This document shows, one piece after another, positions 38,525 to 46,097 of a DNA stretch of 64,000 nt. Source of the DNA: Streptomyces shenzhenensis (GTDB lineage: Bacteria; Actinomycetota; Actinomycetes; Streptomycetales; Streptomycetaceae); assembly GCF_003688995.1 (NCBI RefSeq), contig NZ_PENI01000020.1, positions 1 to 64,000 on the forward strand, in the 5' to 3' direction. The notes beneath the pieces were generated by a model, which saw only the letters and a list, made by a program, of their open reading frames with translations, was not told where the DNA came from and searched no databases. Numbering within the stretch: the stretch's first letter is position 1; each line of letters starts with the position of its first letter. Position numbers and translations under genes: made by a program.

Positions 38525-39427
38525 TCACCCGACCTTCGTCACCTCTTCGTGCTCGCCCGGGGCGGCCAGTTCGGCGACCGCGTCCACGCCGAGCACCGCA
38601 CCGGTGGACTTCTTGCCCTGCCGCAACCGTCGCTCCAGCCAGCCGGCGAAGGACGTGAGCGAGAAGTTGATCGCCACGAAGATCACGGCCACCACGGTGA
38701 AGGAGGCGATCGTGTTGGCCCCGTAGTAGGCGCTCATCGTGTTGGCCGAGGCGAGCAGTTCGGGGAAGGTCATGACCGCGCCGCCGAGCGCCGTGTCCTT
38801 CACGATCACCACGAGCTGGCTGACGATCGCCGGGAGCATCGCGGTGACCGCCTGCGGCAGCAGAACCAGCCGCATCGTCTGGTTCTTGCGCAGACCGATC
38901 GCCATCGCGGCCTCGGACTGACCCCGCGGCAGGGACAGGATGCCGGCCCGGACGATCTCGGCCAGGACGGACGCGTTGTACAGCACGAGGCCGGTGACGA
39001 CCGCGTACAGCGGACGGCTGTCCGAGCTGATGTCGGTGTACTCGGAGTACCAGGCCATCCCGAAGATCATCAGGACCAGGACCGGGATCGCCCGGAAGAA
39101 CTCGACCACGACCGAGGCCGGGACGCGCACCCACGCGTGGTCCGAGAGCCGGGCGATGCCGAGGACCGCGCCCAGCGGCAGCGCGATGATCATGGAGAGT
39201 GCCGCGGCCTTGAGCGTGTTCTCCAGACCGGGCCAGATGTAGGCCGTGTAGGCCTCGGTGCCGCCCAGGAAGGGCTTCCACTTCTCCCAGGCCAGTTGGT
39301 CCTTGTCGGCGAGGGTGCTGAACACCCACCACAGGACGGCGACCGCGGCGACGGTGAAGACCGCCGTGTACAGGACGTTGCGCCGCTTGGCGTGCGGGCC
39401 CTGGGCATCGTAGAGGACCGAACTCAT
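38525..39427 (-). CDS. gluD: Glutamate ABC transporter permease GluD
   Basis: 300 residues, five to six membrane helices. The HisM/GlnP-type permease fold carries the EAA loop (SEAAMAIGLRKNQTMRLVLLPQAV) that contacts the ATPase. A longer periplasmic-side N-terminal segment (DKDQLAWEKWKPFLGGTEAYT) and a charged C-terminal tail are typical for GluD. Its ATG overlaps the gluC stop (ATGA), so the permeases are translated together. It is the last gene of gluABCD. Confidence 0.94.
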   Translation of the reverse strand: MSSVLYDAQGPHAKRRNVLYTAVFTVAAVAVLWWVFSTLADKDQLAWEKWKPFLGGTEAYTAYIWPGLENTLKAAALSMIIALPLGAVLGIARLSDHAWVRVPASVVVEFFRAIPVLVLMIFGMAWYSEYTDISSDSRPLYAVVTGLVLYNASVLAEIVRAGILSLPRGQSEAAMAIGLRKNQTMRLVLLPQAVTAMLPAIVSQLVVIVKDTALGGAVMTFPELLASANTMSAYYGANTIASFTVVAVIFVAINFSLTSFAGWLERRLRQGKKSTGAVLGVDAVAELAAPGEHEEVTKVG

Positions 39428-40089
39428 CGTTTCACCGCCACCTTCTTGGCCACCCAGCCGAGGAACAGACCGGTCGGCAGCGTCAGACAGCAGAAGCCGA
39501 CGGCGATGATGGCTGAGATCAGTACCAGCTGCGCCTCGTTCTCGACCATTTCCTTCATCAGGTACGCGGCCTCCGCCACGCCGATCGCGGCCGCCACCGT
39601 GGTGTTCTTGGTCAGCGCGATCAGGACGTTCGTCAGCGGGCCGACGGCCGCCCGGAAGGCCTGCGGCAGCACCACCAGGCCCAGCACCTGGGTGAAGTTG
39701 AGGCCGAGCGCCCGAGCCGCCTCGGCCTGCCCGACCGGCACCGTGTTGATGCCGGACCGCAGCGCCTCGCACACGAAGGCGGCCGTGTACAGCATCAGGC
39801 CGAGCACGGCCAGCCGGAAGTTGCTCGTCTTGACGACCTCCGAACCCATGGTGATGTTCAGCGTCGAGTACAGGCCGAGCGAACTGAACAGGATGATCAC
39901 CGTGAGCGGGATGTTCCGCACGATGTTCACGTAGGCGGTTGCGAAACCGCGCATCAGCGGCACCGGGCCCACCCGCATGGCGGCCAGCAGGGTGCCCCAG
40001 ATCAGGGAGCCCACGGCCGACAGCAGCGTCAGCTGCACCGTCGTCCAGAAGGCGCCCAGCAGGTCGTAACCCTCAAGAAAGTCGAACAC
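39424..40089 (-). CDS. gluC: Glutamate ABC transporter permease GluC
   Basis: 221 residues with about five membrane helices. The family core is present (VNIVRNIPLTVIILFSSLG, then the EAA loop QAEAARALGLNFTQVLGLVVLPQAF). It pairs with GluD to form the membrane channel for glutamate. The GTG start is preceded by GGGAGA. It follows gluB after about 75 bases. Confidence 0.94.
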   Translation of the reverse strand: MFDFLEGYDLLGAFWTTVQLTLLSAVGSLIWGTLLAAMRVGPVPLMRGFATAYVNIVRNIPLTVIILFSSLGLYSTLNITMGSEVVKTSNFRLAVLGLMLYTAAFVCEALRSGINTVPVGQAEAARALGLNFTQVLGLVVLPQAFRAAVGPLTNVLIALTKNTTVAAAIGVAEAAYLMKEMVENEAQLVLISAIIAVGFCCLTLPTGLFLGWVAKKVAVKR

Positions 40090-40163
40090 GATCTCCCGCG
40101 CTTCCGCGTGTAGGGATGCCCTGGTGCGCCGCCGCGAGGTCGGCGCACCAGTCGGGCGCTGCC

Positions 40164-41003
40164 TCAGCTCTTGATGTCACCGATCTTCGGGGCGGGCTCG
40201 TTCTTGTAGTTGGCCGGACCGAAGTTGCTGTCCACGACCTTCTGCCAGGAACCGTCGGAGACCATCTCCTCGAGGGCCTTGTTGATCTTGTCCTTGAGGT
40301 CGCTGCCCTTCTTGACCCCGATGCCGTAGTTCTCGTTGGTCATCTTGAGGCCGGCGAGCTTGAACTTGCCCTTGAACTGGGACTGCGCGGCGTAGCCGGC
40401 GAGGATCGAGTCGTCCGTGGTGAGCGCGTCGATGGCCGCGTTCTGGAGACCGGTCAGACAGGCGGAGTACGTCGGGTACTCCTGGAGCTGGGCCTTGGGG
40501 GCCAGCTTGTCCTTGACGTTCTGCGCCGAGGTCGAACCGGTCACCGAACACAGCTTCTTGCTGTTGAGGTCCGCGGGCGCCTTGATGCTGTTGTCGTCCG
40601 CGCGGATCAGCACGTCCTGGTGGGCCAGCAGGTACGGGCCGGCGAAGTCGACCAGCTGCTCGCGCTCCGGGGTGATCGAGTAGGAGGCGGCGATGAAGTC
40701 GACGTCACCGCGCTTGAGCATCGTCTCGCGGTCGGCGCTCTTCGACTCCTTCCACTCGATCTGGTCCTCGCTGTAGCCGAGCTTCCCGGCGACGTACGTG
40801 GCCACGTCGACGTCGAAGCCCGTGTAGCCCTGCGGGGTCTTCTGGCCGATGCCGGGCTGGTCGAACTTGATGCCGATGGTGATCTTCTTGCTGCCGCCGG
40901 AGGAACCGCTGTCGTCCTTCTTGTCGTCGGAACCGCACGCGGTGGCAGCCAGGGAGAGGGCGAGCACGGCGGCCGAGGCTGCGGTGACCTTGCGGAGCTT
41001 CAT
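40164..41003 (-). CDS. gluB: Glutamate-binding lipoprotein GluB
   Basis: 279 residues. A lipoprotein signal with lipobox LAATAC (Cys about 23) anchors it outside the membrane. The mature part is a type-II amino-acid-binding protein (KITIGIKFDQPGIGQ, GFDVDVATYVAGKLG, ETMLKRGDVDFIAASYSIT). It delivers glutamate to GluCD. The second of two in-frame ATGs is chosen because AAGGA lies 8 bases before it. It is co-transcribed with gluA, gluC and gluD. Confidence 0.95.
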   Translation of the reverse strand: MKLRKVTAASAAVLALSLAATACGSDDKKDDSGSSGGSKKITIGIKFDQPGIGQKTPQGYTGFDVDVATYVAGKLGYSEDQIEWKESKSADRETMLKRGDVDFIAASYSITPEREQLVDFAGPYLLAHQDVLIRADDNSIKAPADLNSKKLCSVTGSTSAQNVKDKLAPKAQLQEYPTYSACLTGLQNAAIDALTTDDSILAGYAAQSQFKGKFKLAGLKMTNENYGIGVKKGSDLKDKINKALEEMVSDGSWQKVVDSNFGPANYKNEPAPKIGDIKS

Positions 41004-41081
41004 GGTGAACATCCTTCGTGTGGTGAGGAAGCGGGCGTCGATGCGGGTGCCCGGGTCGTCCGGGATGCGGGTGAGGCGCCG

Positions 41082-41858
41082 TCAGTGGTGCAGGATCTTC
41101 GACAGGAAGTCCTTGGCCCGGTCGCTGCGCGGGTTGCTGAAGAACTGGTCCGGTGCGGACTGTTCGACGATGCGGCCGTCCGCCATGAAGACCACGCGGT
41201 TCGCGGCCGAGCGCGCGAAGCCCATCTCATGGGTGACGACGATCATGGTCATGCCGTCGCGGGCGAGTTGCTGCATGACCTCCAGGACCTCGTTGATCAT
41301 CTCGGGGTCGAGGGCGGAGGTCGGCTCGTCGAAGAGCATCACCTTCGGGTCCATCGCCAGGGCCCGTGCGATGGCCACGCGCTGCTGCTGCCCGCCGGAG
41401 AGCTGCGCGGGGTACTTGTCGGCCTGGGTGCCCACGCCGACCCGGTCGAGCAGCGCCCGGGCCTTCTCCTCGGCCTGCTTCTTGTCCGCCTTGCGGACCT
41501 TGACCTGCCCCAGCATCACGTTCTCGAGCACGGTCTTGTGCGCGAAGAGATTGAAGGACTGGAACACCATCCCGACGTCCGCCCGCAGCCGGGCCAGTTC
41601 CCTGCCCTCGTCGGGCAGCGGCTTGCCGTCGATCGTGATGGCGCCCGAATCAATGCTCTCCAGGCGGTTGATGGTGCGGCACAGGGTCGATTTACCGGAC
41701 CCGGAGGGTCCGATGACCACGACGACCTCGCCGCGAGCGATCGTCAGATCGATGTCCTGGAGCACGTGCAACGCGCCGAAGTGCTTGTTGACGCTCTTCA
41801 GGACGACCAGATCGCCGGTCGCGGCCACGTCTTCCTTGGCCACCGATACTTCGGTCAT
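41082..41858 (-). CDS. gluA: Glutamate ABC transporter ATP-binding protein GluA
   Basis: 258 residues. Complete ABC ATPase: Walker A GPSGSGKST, Q-loop VGMVFQSFNLF, signature LSGGQQQRVAIARAL, Walker B MLFDEPTSALD and the switch His in VVTHEMG. It powers glutamate uptake. It is the first gene of the operon and diverges from gluR. The start MTEVSVAKED has a GGAG-rich leader, and a longer in-frame start would run into the promoter. Confidence 0.95.
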   Translation of the reverse strand: MTEVSVAKEDVAATGDLVVLKSVNKHFGALHVLQDIDLTIARGEVVVVIGPSGSGKSTLCRTINRLESIDSGAITIDGKPLPDEGRELARLRADVGMVFQSFNLFAHKTVLENVMLGQVKVRKADKKQAEEKARALLDRVGVGTQADKYPAQLSGGQQQRVAIARALAMDPKVMLFDEPTSALDPEMINEVLEVMQQLARDGMTMIVVTHEMGFARSAANRVVFMADGRIVEQSAPDQFFSNPRSDRAKDFLSKILHH

Positions 41859-42173
41859 CGCTCTCAGGCTCCGTCCTCCTCGGTTTCGGAGGACAGTAGT
41901 GAGCCCATGCGACAAGCGTCATCACATCTGAGGGGAATCTGAGCATCACGATCCGATAGCAATCGGACACGTGTCGTAGCAGTGGCGACCTGGTCACGTA
42001 TCGGCCGCGTAACGGATGCGGTGGGTAACCAGAACCCTCTTGACGCCGTCCTTATCCATCGGCGTCACTGCCATGGTGCACGCGCGCGGGGGCAACCTTT
42101 TTGTGCGCGGGCACCTTCCTAATGGCCGATTGCGAACCGCGACGGTACGAACGCTGAACCGGAGGGGGCGGGG
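41859..42173. promoter_or_regulatory. Divergent gluA/gluR control region
   Basis: 315 bases. For gluA (minus strand) a TACTGT -10 lies at 41893-41898 with ATGACG 18 bases upstream. Just beyond is an 11-bp-phased direct repeat, ATCTGAG-N4-ATCTGAG (41926-41943), flanked by CATCAC. A perfect inverted repeat TCCGAT-N4-ATCGGA is at 41952-41967. Both are suited to binding by the OmpR-type GluR. No gene is seen. Confidence 0.55.
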
Positions 42174-42860
42174 ATGAGACTGCTGCTCGTCGAGGACGAC
42201 AACCACGTCGCGGCGGCACTGTCCGCGATCCTGGCACGGCACGGCTTCGACGTCACGCACGCGCGCAGCGGCGAGGAGGCGCTCCAGGCGCTCGTCCCCG
42301 AAGGCCCCGGCTTCGGCGTGGTCCTGCTCGACCTGGGCCTGCCCGACCAGGACGGCTACGAGGTGTGCGGCAAGATCCGCAAGCGCACCGGCACCCCGGT
42401 GATCATGGTCACCGCGCGCTCCGACGTCCGCTCCCGCATCCACGGCCTCAACCTCGGCGCCGACGACTACGTGGTGAAGCCGTACGACACCGGGGAACTG
42501 CTCGCCCGGATCCACGCCGTCAGCCGGCGCACCGCCCACGAGGACGCCGTGACCAGCGGCGACAGTGCGCTGCGGCTCGGCGCCGTGCACATCGAACTGC
42601 CCACCCGTCAGGTCACGGTGGACGGCACGGTGATCCAGCTGACCCGCAAGGAGTTCGACCTGCTCGCGCTGCTCGCCCAGCGGCCGGGCGTGGTGTTCCG
42701 CCGGGAACAGATCATCAGCGAGGTCTGGCGCACCAGTTGGGAGGGCACGGGGCGCACGCTGGAGGTGCACGTCGCCTCCCTGCGCGCCAAACTGCGCATG
42801 CCCGCACTGATCGAGACCGTACGCGGCGTGGGCTACCGGCTCGTCGCCCCGGGCGCCTAG
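42174..42860 (+). CDS. gluR: OmpR-family response regulator GluR
   Basis: 228 residues. The receiver domain has acidic residues in LLLVEDDN, Asp53 in VVLLDLGLPDQDG and Lys in DYVVKPYD. The C-terminal winged helix is of OmpR/PhoB type (LTRKEFDLLALLAQRPG, LEVHVASLRAKL, TVRGVGYRL). It is divergent from gluABCD and 9 bases before its kinase, matching the GluR-GluK system of S. coelicolor that links extracellular glutamate to uptake. A GGAGGGGGCGGGG stretch before the ATG is the ribosome binding site. Confidence 0.93.
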   Translation: MRLLLVEDDNHVAAALSAILARHGFDVTHARSGEEALQALVPEGPGFGVVLLDLGLPDQDGYEVCGKIRKRTGTPVIMVTARSDVRSRIHGLNLGADDYVVKPYDTGELLARIHAVSRRTAHEDAVTSGDSALRLGAVHIELPTRQVTVDGTVIQLTRKEFDLLALLAQRPGVVFRREQIISEVWRTSWEGTGRTLEVHVASLRAKLRMPALIETVRGVGYRLVAPGA

Positions 42861-42869
42861 CGGGCACGG

Positions 42870-44294
42870 GTGCGCACACGTCTCCTTCCGCTGCTCATCG
42901 TCCTGATGGCGGCCGTGCTGCTCGCGCTCGGCGTCCCGCTCGCCGTCAGCAGCGCGGCGGCCGAGCAGCAGACCGTGGTCGTCGACCGGATCGACGACAC
43001 GGCCCGGTTCGCCGCGCTGGCCCAGTTCGTCACCGACGCGCCCGTCGGGGCGCGCCGCTCGACCGAGGACGAGCGCAAGGAGACCCTGCGCCGCGAACTC
43101 ACCAGCTACTACGAGGTCTACGGCATCCGCGCGGGCGTCTTCTACCGCAACGCCTCGCCGATGGCGAACGCGCCCGGTGACTGGCTGCTGCCCGAGGAGG
43201 GCGAGGTGCGCGACGCCTTCGAGGAGGCGCTGCTCAGCCGGCGCAGCCACGACCCGGAGCAGGTGTGGCCCTGGCAGCGCAGCCGGCTCGTCGTGGCGTC
43301 GCCGGTGATCCGCGACGGTGACGTGGCCGCCGTGGTGGTCACCGACTCGCCGACCGGGGCGATGCGTTCGCGGACGCTGCGCGGCTGGCTGCTCGTCGGC
43401 GCCGGTGAGATCGCCGCGATGCTGCTCGCCGTCGGCGCCGCCCTCCGGCTGACCGGTTGGGTGCTGCGGCCCGTGCGCGTCCTGGACGCCACCACCCACG
43501 ACATCGCGACCGGACGCCTGAAGTCGCGGGTGGCGGAGGCCGGCGGCCCGCCGGAACTGCGCAGGCTGGCCCGTTCGTTCAACGAGATGGCGGACAACGT
43601 CGAGAGCGTGCTGGAGCAGCAGCGCGCCTTCGTCGCGGACGCCTCGCACCAGTTGCGCAACCCGCTCTCCGCGCTGCTGCTGCGCATCGAACTGCTCGCG
43701 CTCGAACTGCCCGAGGGCAACGAGGAGATCGCCTCCGTCCAGACCGAGGGCAGACGGCTCGCCGAGGTCCTGGACGACCTGCTGGACCTGGCCCTGGCCG
43801 AGCACGCCGAGGCGGACCTGCGACTGACCGACATCGGTCAGGTCGCGGCGGAGCGGGTGGCGGCCTGGGCGCCGGCCGCCGCGGCCAAGGGCGTCCGGCT
43901 GGTCGGAGACTGCCCGCCCACCACCGCCTGGGCCGACCCGATCACGCTGTCCAGCGCTCTCGACGCCGTGATCGACAACGCGGTGAAGTTCACGCCCGAG
44001 GACGGCACCGTGGAGGTGGCCGTCGCCTCCAACGGCGACGCCTCGACGGTGGTGGTCACGGACACCGGGCCCGGCCTGTCCGACGAGGAACTGGCCCGCA
44101 TCGGCGACCGGTTCTGGCGCAGCGGCCGGCACCAGAACATCAAGGGCTCCGGCCTGGGCCTGTCCATCACCCGGGCCCTGCTCGCGGCGGGCCGCGGCTC
44201 GATCGCGTACGGGCACCACGCGCCGCGCGGCCTGACGGTGACGGTGACCGTGCCCAGGCACGGGCCGGTGGCGTCGAGCGTGCCTACGGTTTGA
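42870..44294 (+). CDS. gluK: Sensor histidine kinase GluK
   Basis: 474 residues. Two membrane helices (about 5-25 and 170-190) bracket a ~140-residue extracellular sensor domain. Then come HAMP, HisKA with phospho-acceptor His260 (ADASHQLRNPLSA), and HATPase_c (NAVKFTPEDGTV, DTGPGLS, GSGLGLSITRALL). The HQLRNP variant of the H-box is common in actinobacteria. The GTG start lies 9 bases after gluR, so the pair is co-transcribed. Its 3' end overlaps the TAXI protein gene on the other strand by 11 bases. Confidence 0.92.
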   Translation: MRTRLLPLLIVLMAAVLLALGVPLAVSSAAAEQQTVVVDRIDDTARFAALAQFVTDAPVGARRSTEDERKETLRRELTSYYEVYGIRAGVFYRNASPMANAPGDWLLPEEGEVRDAFEEALLSRRSHDPEQVWPWQRSRLVVASPVIRDGDVAAVVVTDSPTGAMRSRTLRGWLLVGAGEIAAMLLAVGAALRLTGWVLRPVRVLDATTHDIATGRLKSRVAEAGGPPELRRLARSFNEMADNVESVLEQQRAFVADASHQLRNPLSALLLRIELLALELPEGNEEIASVQTEGRRLAEVLDDLLDLALAEHAEADLRLTDIGQVAAERVAAWAPAAAAKGVRLVGDCPPTTAWADPITLSSALDAVIDNAVKFTPEDGTVEVAVASNGDASTVVVTDTGPGLSDEELARIGDRFWRSGRHQNIKGSGLGLSITRALLAAGRGSIAYGHHAPRGLTVTVTVPRHGPVASSVPTV

Positions 44295-45282
44295 CCGACC
44301 GGTAGTACCGCCGCGCGCCCTCGTGCAGGGTCAGCGGGTCGGTGTAGATCGCGGTGCGCAGGTCGACGAGCTGCGCGGAGTGGACGTGGCTGCCGATGTC
44401 GTCACGGCTCTTGATCACCGTGCGGGTCAGCCACTCGGTGAGCCTCGGGTCCACGTCCTTGCGGGTCATCAGCAGATTGGAGACCGCGATCGTCGCCACC
44501 GTCATGCCGTGCTGGGCGGACGGATAGGCGGACTCGGGCATGTTGGTGGTGCGGTAGTAGCGGGTGACGTCACCCTGGCCGCGCAACTGGGCCACCAGGT
44601 CCGCCCCGATCGGGACGAACCGGAGGCCGAAGGTCCGGGCCACCTCGGACAGCCCCTTCGTGGGCAGTCCGCCCGACCAGAAGAACGCGTCGATGTCGCC
44701 CCGCCTCAGCCGGTCGGGCCCGGTGTCGATGCCGTCGGCCAGGGGCGTGATGTCCTTGCCGGGATCGACCCCCGCGGCCCTGAGCACCCGGTCGGCGATC
44801 AGCCGCACCCCGGAGTCGACCGGACCTATGGCCACCCGCTTGTGCTTCAGGTCCGCGACCGTCCGCACCTCGGAGTCGCGCGGGACGATCAGCTGCACAT
44901 AGTCGTCGTACAGCCGGGCCACGCCGCGCAGGTCCGCTGCGCCGGGACGGTGGTCGAGCACATACGTCTCCACCGCGTCGGCCGCCGCGATGGTGAAGTC
45001 GGCCTCACCGGTCGCCACCCGCTGCACGTTCTCCTGCGAGCCGGCGCTGTTCAGCAGCTTCACCTCCAACCCCGGCATGTCCTTGTCGAGTTCGGTGCGC
45101 AGCCGCTCGCCGTACTCCTGGTACACCCCGCGCTGGGTCCCGGTGCTGAAGACGATCGTCCCGGTCGGCGGGTGCTCGCCCAGGGGCAGCAGCCACCACG
45201 CCAACAGGGCGAGGGCGACGACACCGACGGCCGCGCCCTGCAACGCCCGGCGCTTGCCGATACGGGGGAACACCTTGGACAT
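44284..45282 (-). CDS. TAXI-family TRAP solute-binding protein
   Basis: 332 residues. One N-terminal membrane helix (AAVGVVALALLAWWLLPLG) acts as signal/anchor. The TAXI binding fold follows (IVFSTGTQRGVYQEYGERLRTEL, LNSAGSQENVQRVATGEADFTI, RDIDAFF-type segment, YYRTTNMP). TAXI proteins bind glutamate or other dicarboxylates for TRAP transporters, but no TRAP permease gene is in the window. It is convergent with gluK, so it may sense or capture glutamate for this locus. It is left with an anchored, not freely secreted, N terminus. ATG at MSKVFPRIG chosen for normal signal length. Confidence 0.88.
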   Translation of the reverse strand: MSKVFPRIGKRRALQGAAVGVVALALLAWWLLPLGEHPPTGTIVFSTGTQRGVYQEYGERLRTELDKDMPGLEVKLLNSAGSQENVQRVATGEADFTIAAADAVETYVLDHRPGAADLRGVARLYDDYVQLIVPRDSEVRTVADLKHKRVAIGPVDSGVRLIADRVLRAAGVDPGKDITPLADGIDTGPDRLRRGDIDAFFWSGGLPTKGLSEVARTFGLRFVPIGADLVAQLRGQGDVTRYYRTTNMPESAYPSAQHGMTVATIAVSNLLMTRKDVDPRLTEWLTRTVIKSRDDIGSHVHSAQLVDLRTAIYTDPLTLHEGARRYYRSVKP

Positions 45283-45614
45283 GCGCGCGATCCTGCCAGC
45301 CCGGCCACGGTCCTGACCAGGGCGGGCGGTGGTGAGCGAGACCGGGGCCGGGCGGGGTGACGGCGGCCACAGCCGGGTCGGGCGGGGCGCGGCTGATGTC
45401 ATGCCCGGGCAGGGCGGCGCGTGTTCGGTGCTGTGGCCACGTCGGGCGGGGCACGTCGGGCGTCGCGGTCAGGCCGGGGCGCGGGCGCTGCCACCGCCCG
45501 GTGATACCGGGGGCGCGGGCGATGCCACCCGCCCGGTCGGGCAGGTCGCGGGCGATGTCACGGCCCGGTCGGCAGGCCGCGGGCGTTGTCACAGGTGGCC
45601 GTTACAGTCGCCGT
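45283..45614. repeat. Intergenic ~32-bp imperfect tandem repeats before mazG-like gene
   Basis: 332 bases without a gene. The core GCGGGCG(C/A/T)TG(C/T)CAC occurs four times (45481, 45515, 45548, 45579; spacing 34, 33 and 31). The last copy runs into TTGTCACAG-N8-TACAGT, which ends 6 bases before the next start codon and may be its promoter. Confidence 0.6.
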
Positions 45615-46019
45615 ATGACCTCCACGCCCGCCCACCTCGTCCGTGAGTTCCATCTGGCCCTCGGCCTCGACGCCCGCAGCACACCGGCCGAGGTGTCCCC
45701 CGAACTGGCCGCGCACCGCGGGGAGCTGCTCGCCGAGGAGGCCGCGGAGGTGGCCGAGGTCTCGGTGGCCGGCCCCCTCGACCGGCTCGCGCACGAACTG
45801 GCCGACGTGGTCTATGTGGCGTACGGCACCGCGCTGGTCCACGGGATCGACCTCGACGCGGTGCTGGCCGAGGTGCACCGCTCCAACATGAGCAAGCTGG
45901 GACCCGACGGCCAGGTCGCCCGCCGGTCCGACGGCAAGGTGCTCAAGGGCGAGCACTACGAGGCGCCGGACGTGTCCGCGGTCCTGCGCCGCCAGGGCTG
46001 GCTCCCGGGCGGCGCCTGA
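45615..46019 (+). CDS. MazG-like nucleotide pyrophosphohydrolase
   Basis: 134 residues, all-alpha NTP pyrophosphatase fold. The metal-binding EExxE...ExxD pattern is present (ELLAEEAAEVAEV, then LAHELADVVYVAYGTALVHGID), and the C-terminal SNMSKLGPDG...KVLKGEHY is characteristic of a MazG/HisE-like subgroup. It probably hydrolyses a non-canonical or damaged nucleotide to the monophosphate. A TACAGT -10 hexamer ends 6 bases before the ATG, suggesting a leaderless transcript. It is separated from miaB by 78 bases and may be co-transcribed with it. Confidence 0.87.
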   Translation: MTSTPAHLVREFHLALGLDARSTPAEVSPELAAHRGELLAEEAAEVAEVSVAGPLDRLAHELADVVYVAYGTALVHGIDLDAVLAEVHRSNMSKLGPDGQVARRSDGKVLKGEHYEAPDVSAVLRRQGWLPGGA

Positions 46020-46097
46020 CGGCGCCCCCGCCGTGCCGGGCCCGGCCTCCCGGGGCATGGCGGCAGGGGCCTTCCCGGGAGCGCCTACCCTTGAGGA

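Noticed and set aside
41893..41915. PafBC-type element before gluA (TTGTCGCAT-N8-TACTGT)
   Set aside because: The GTG part of the motif is absent, and an ordinary promoter plus GluR repeats explain the region better.
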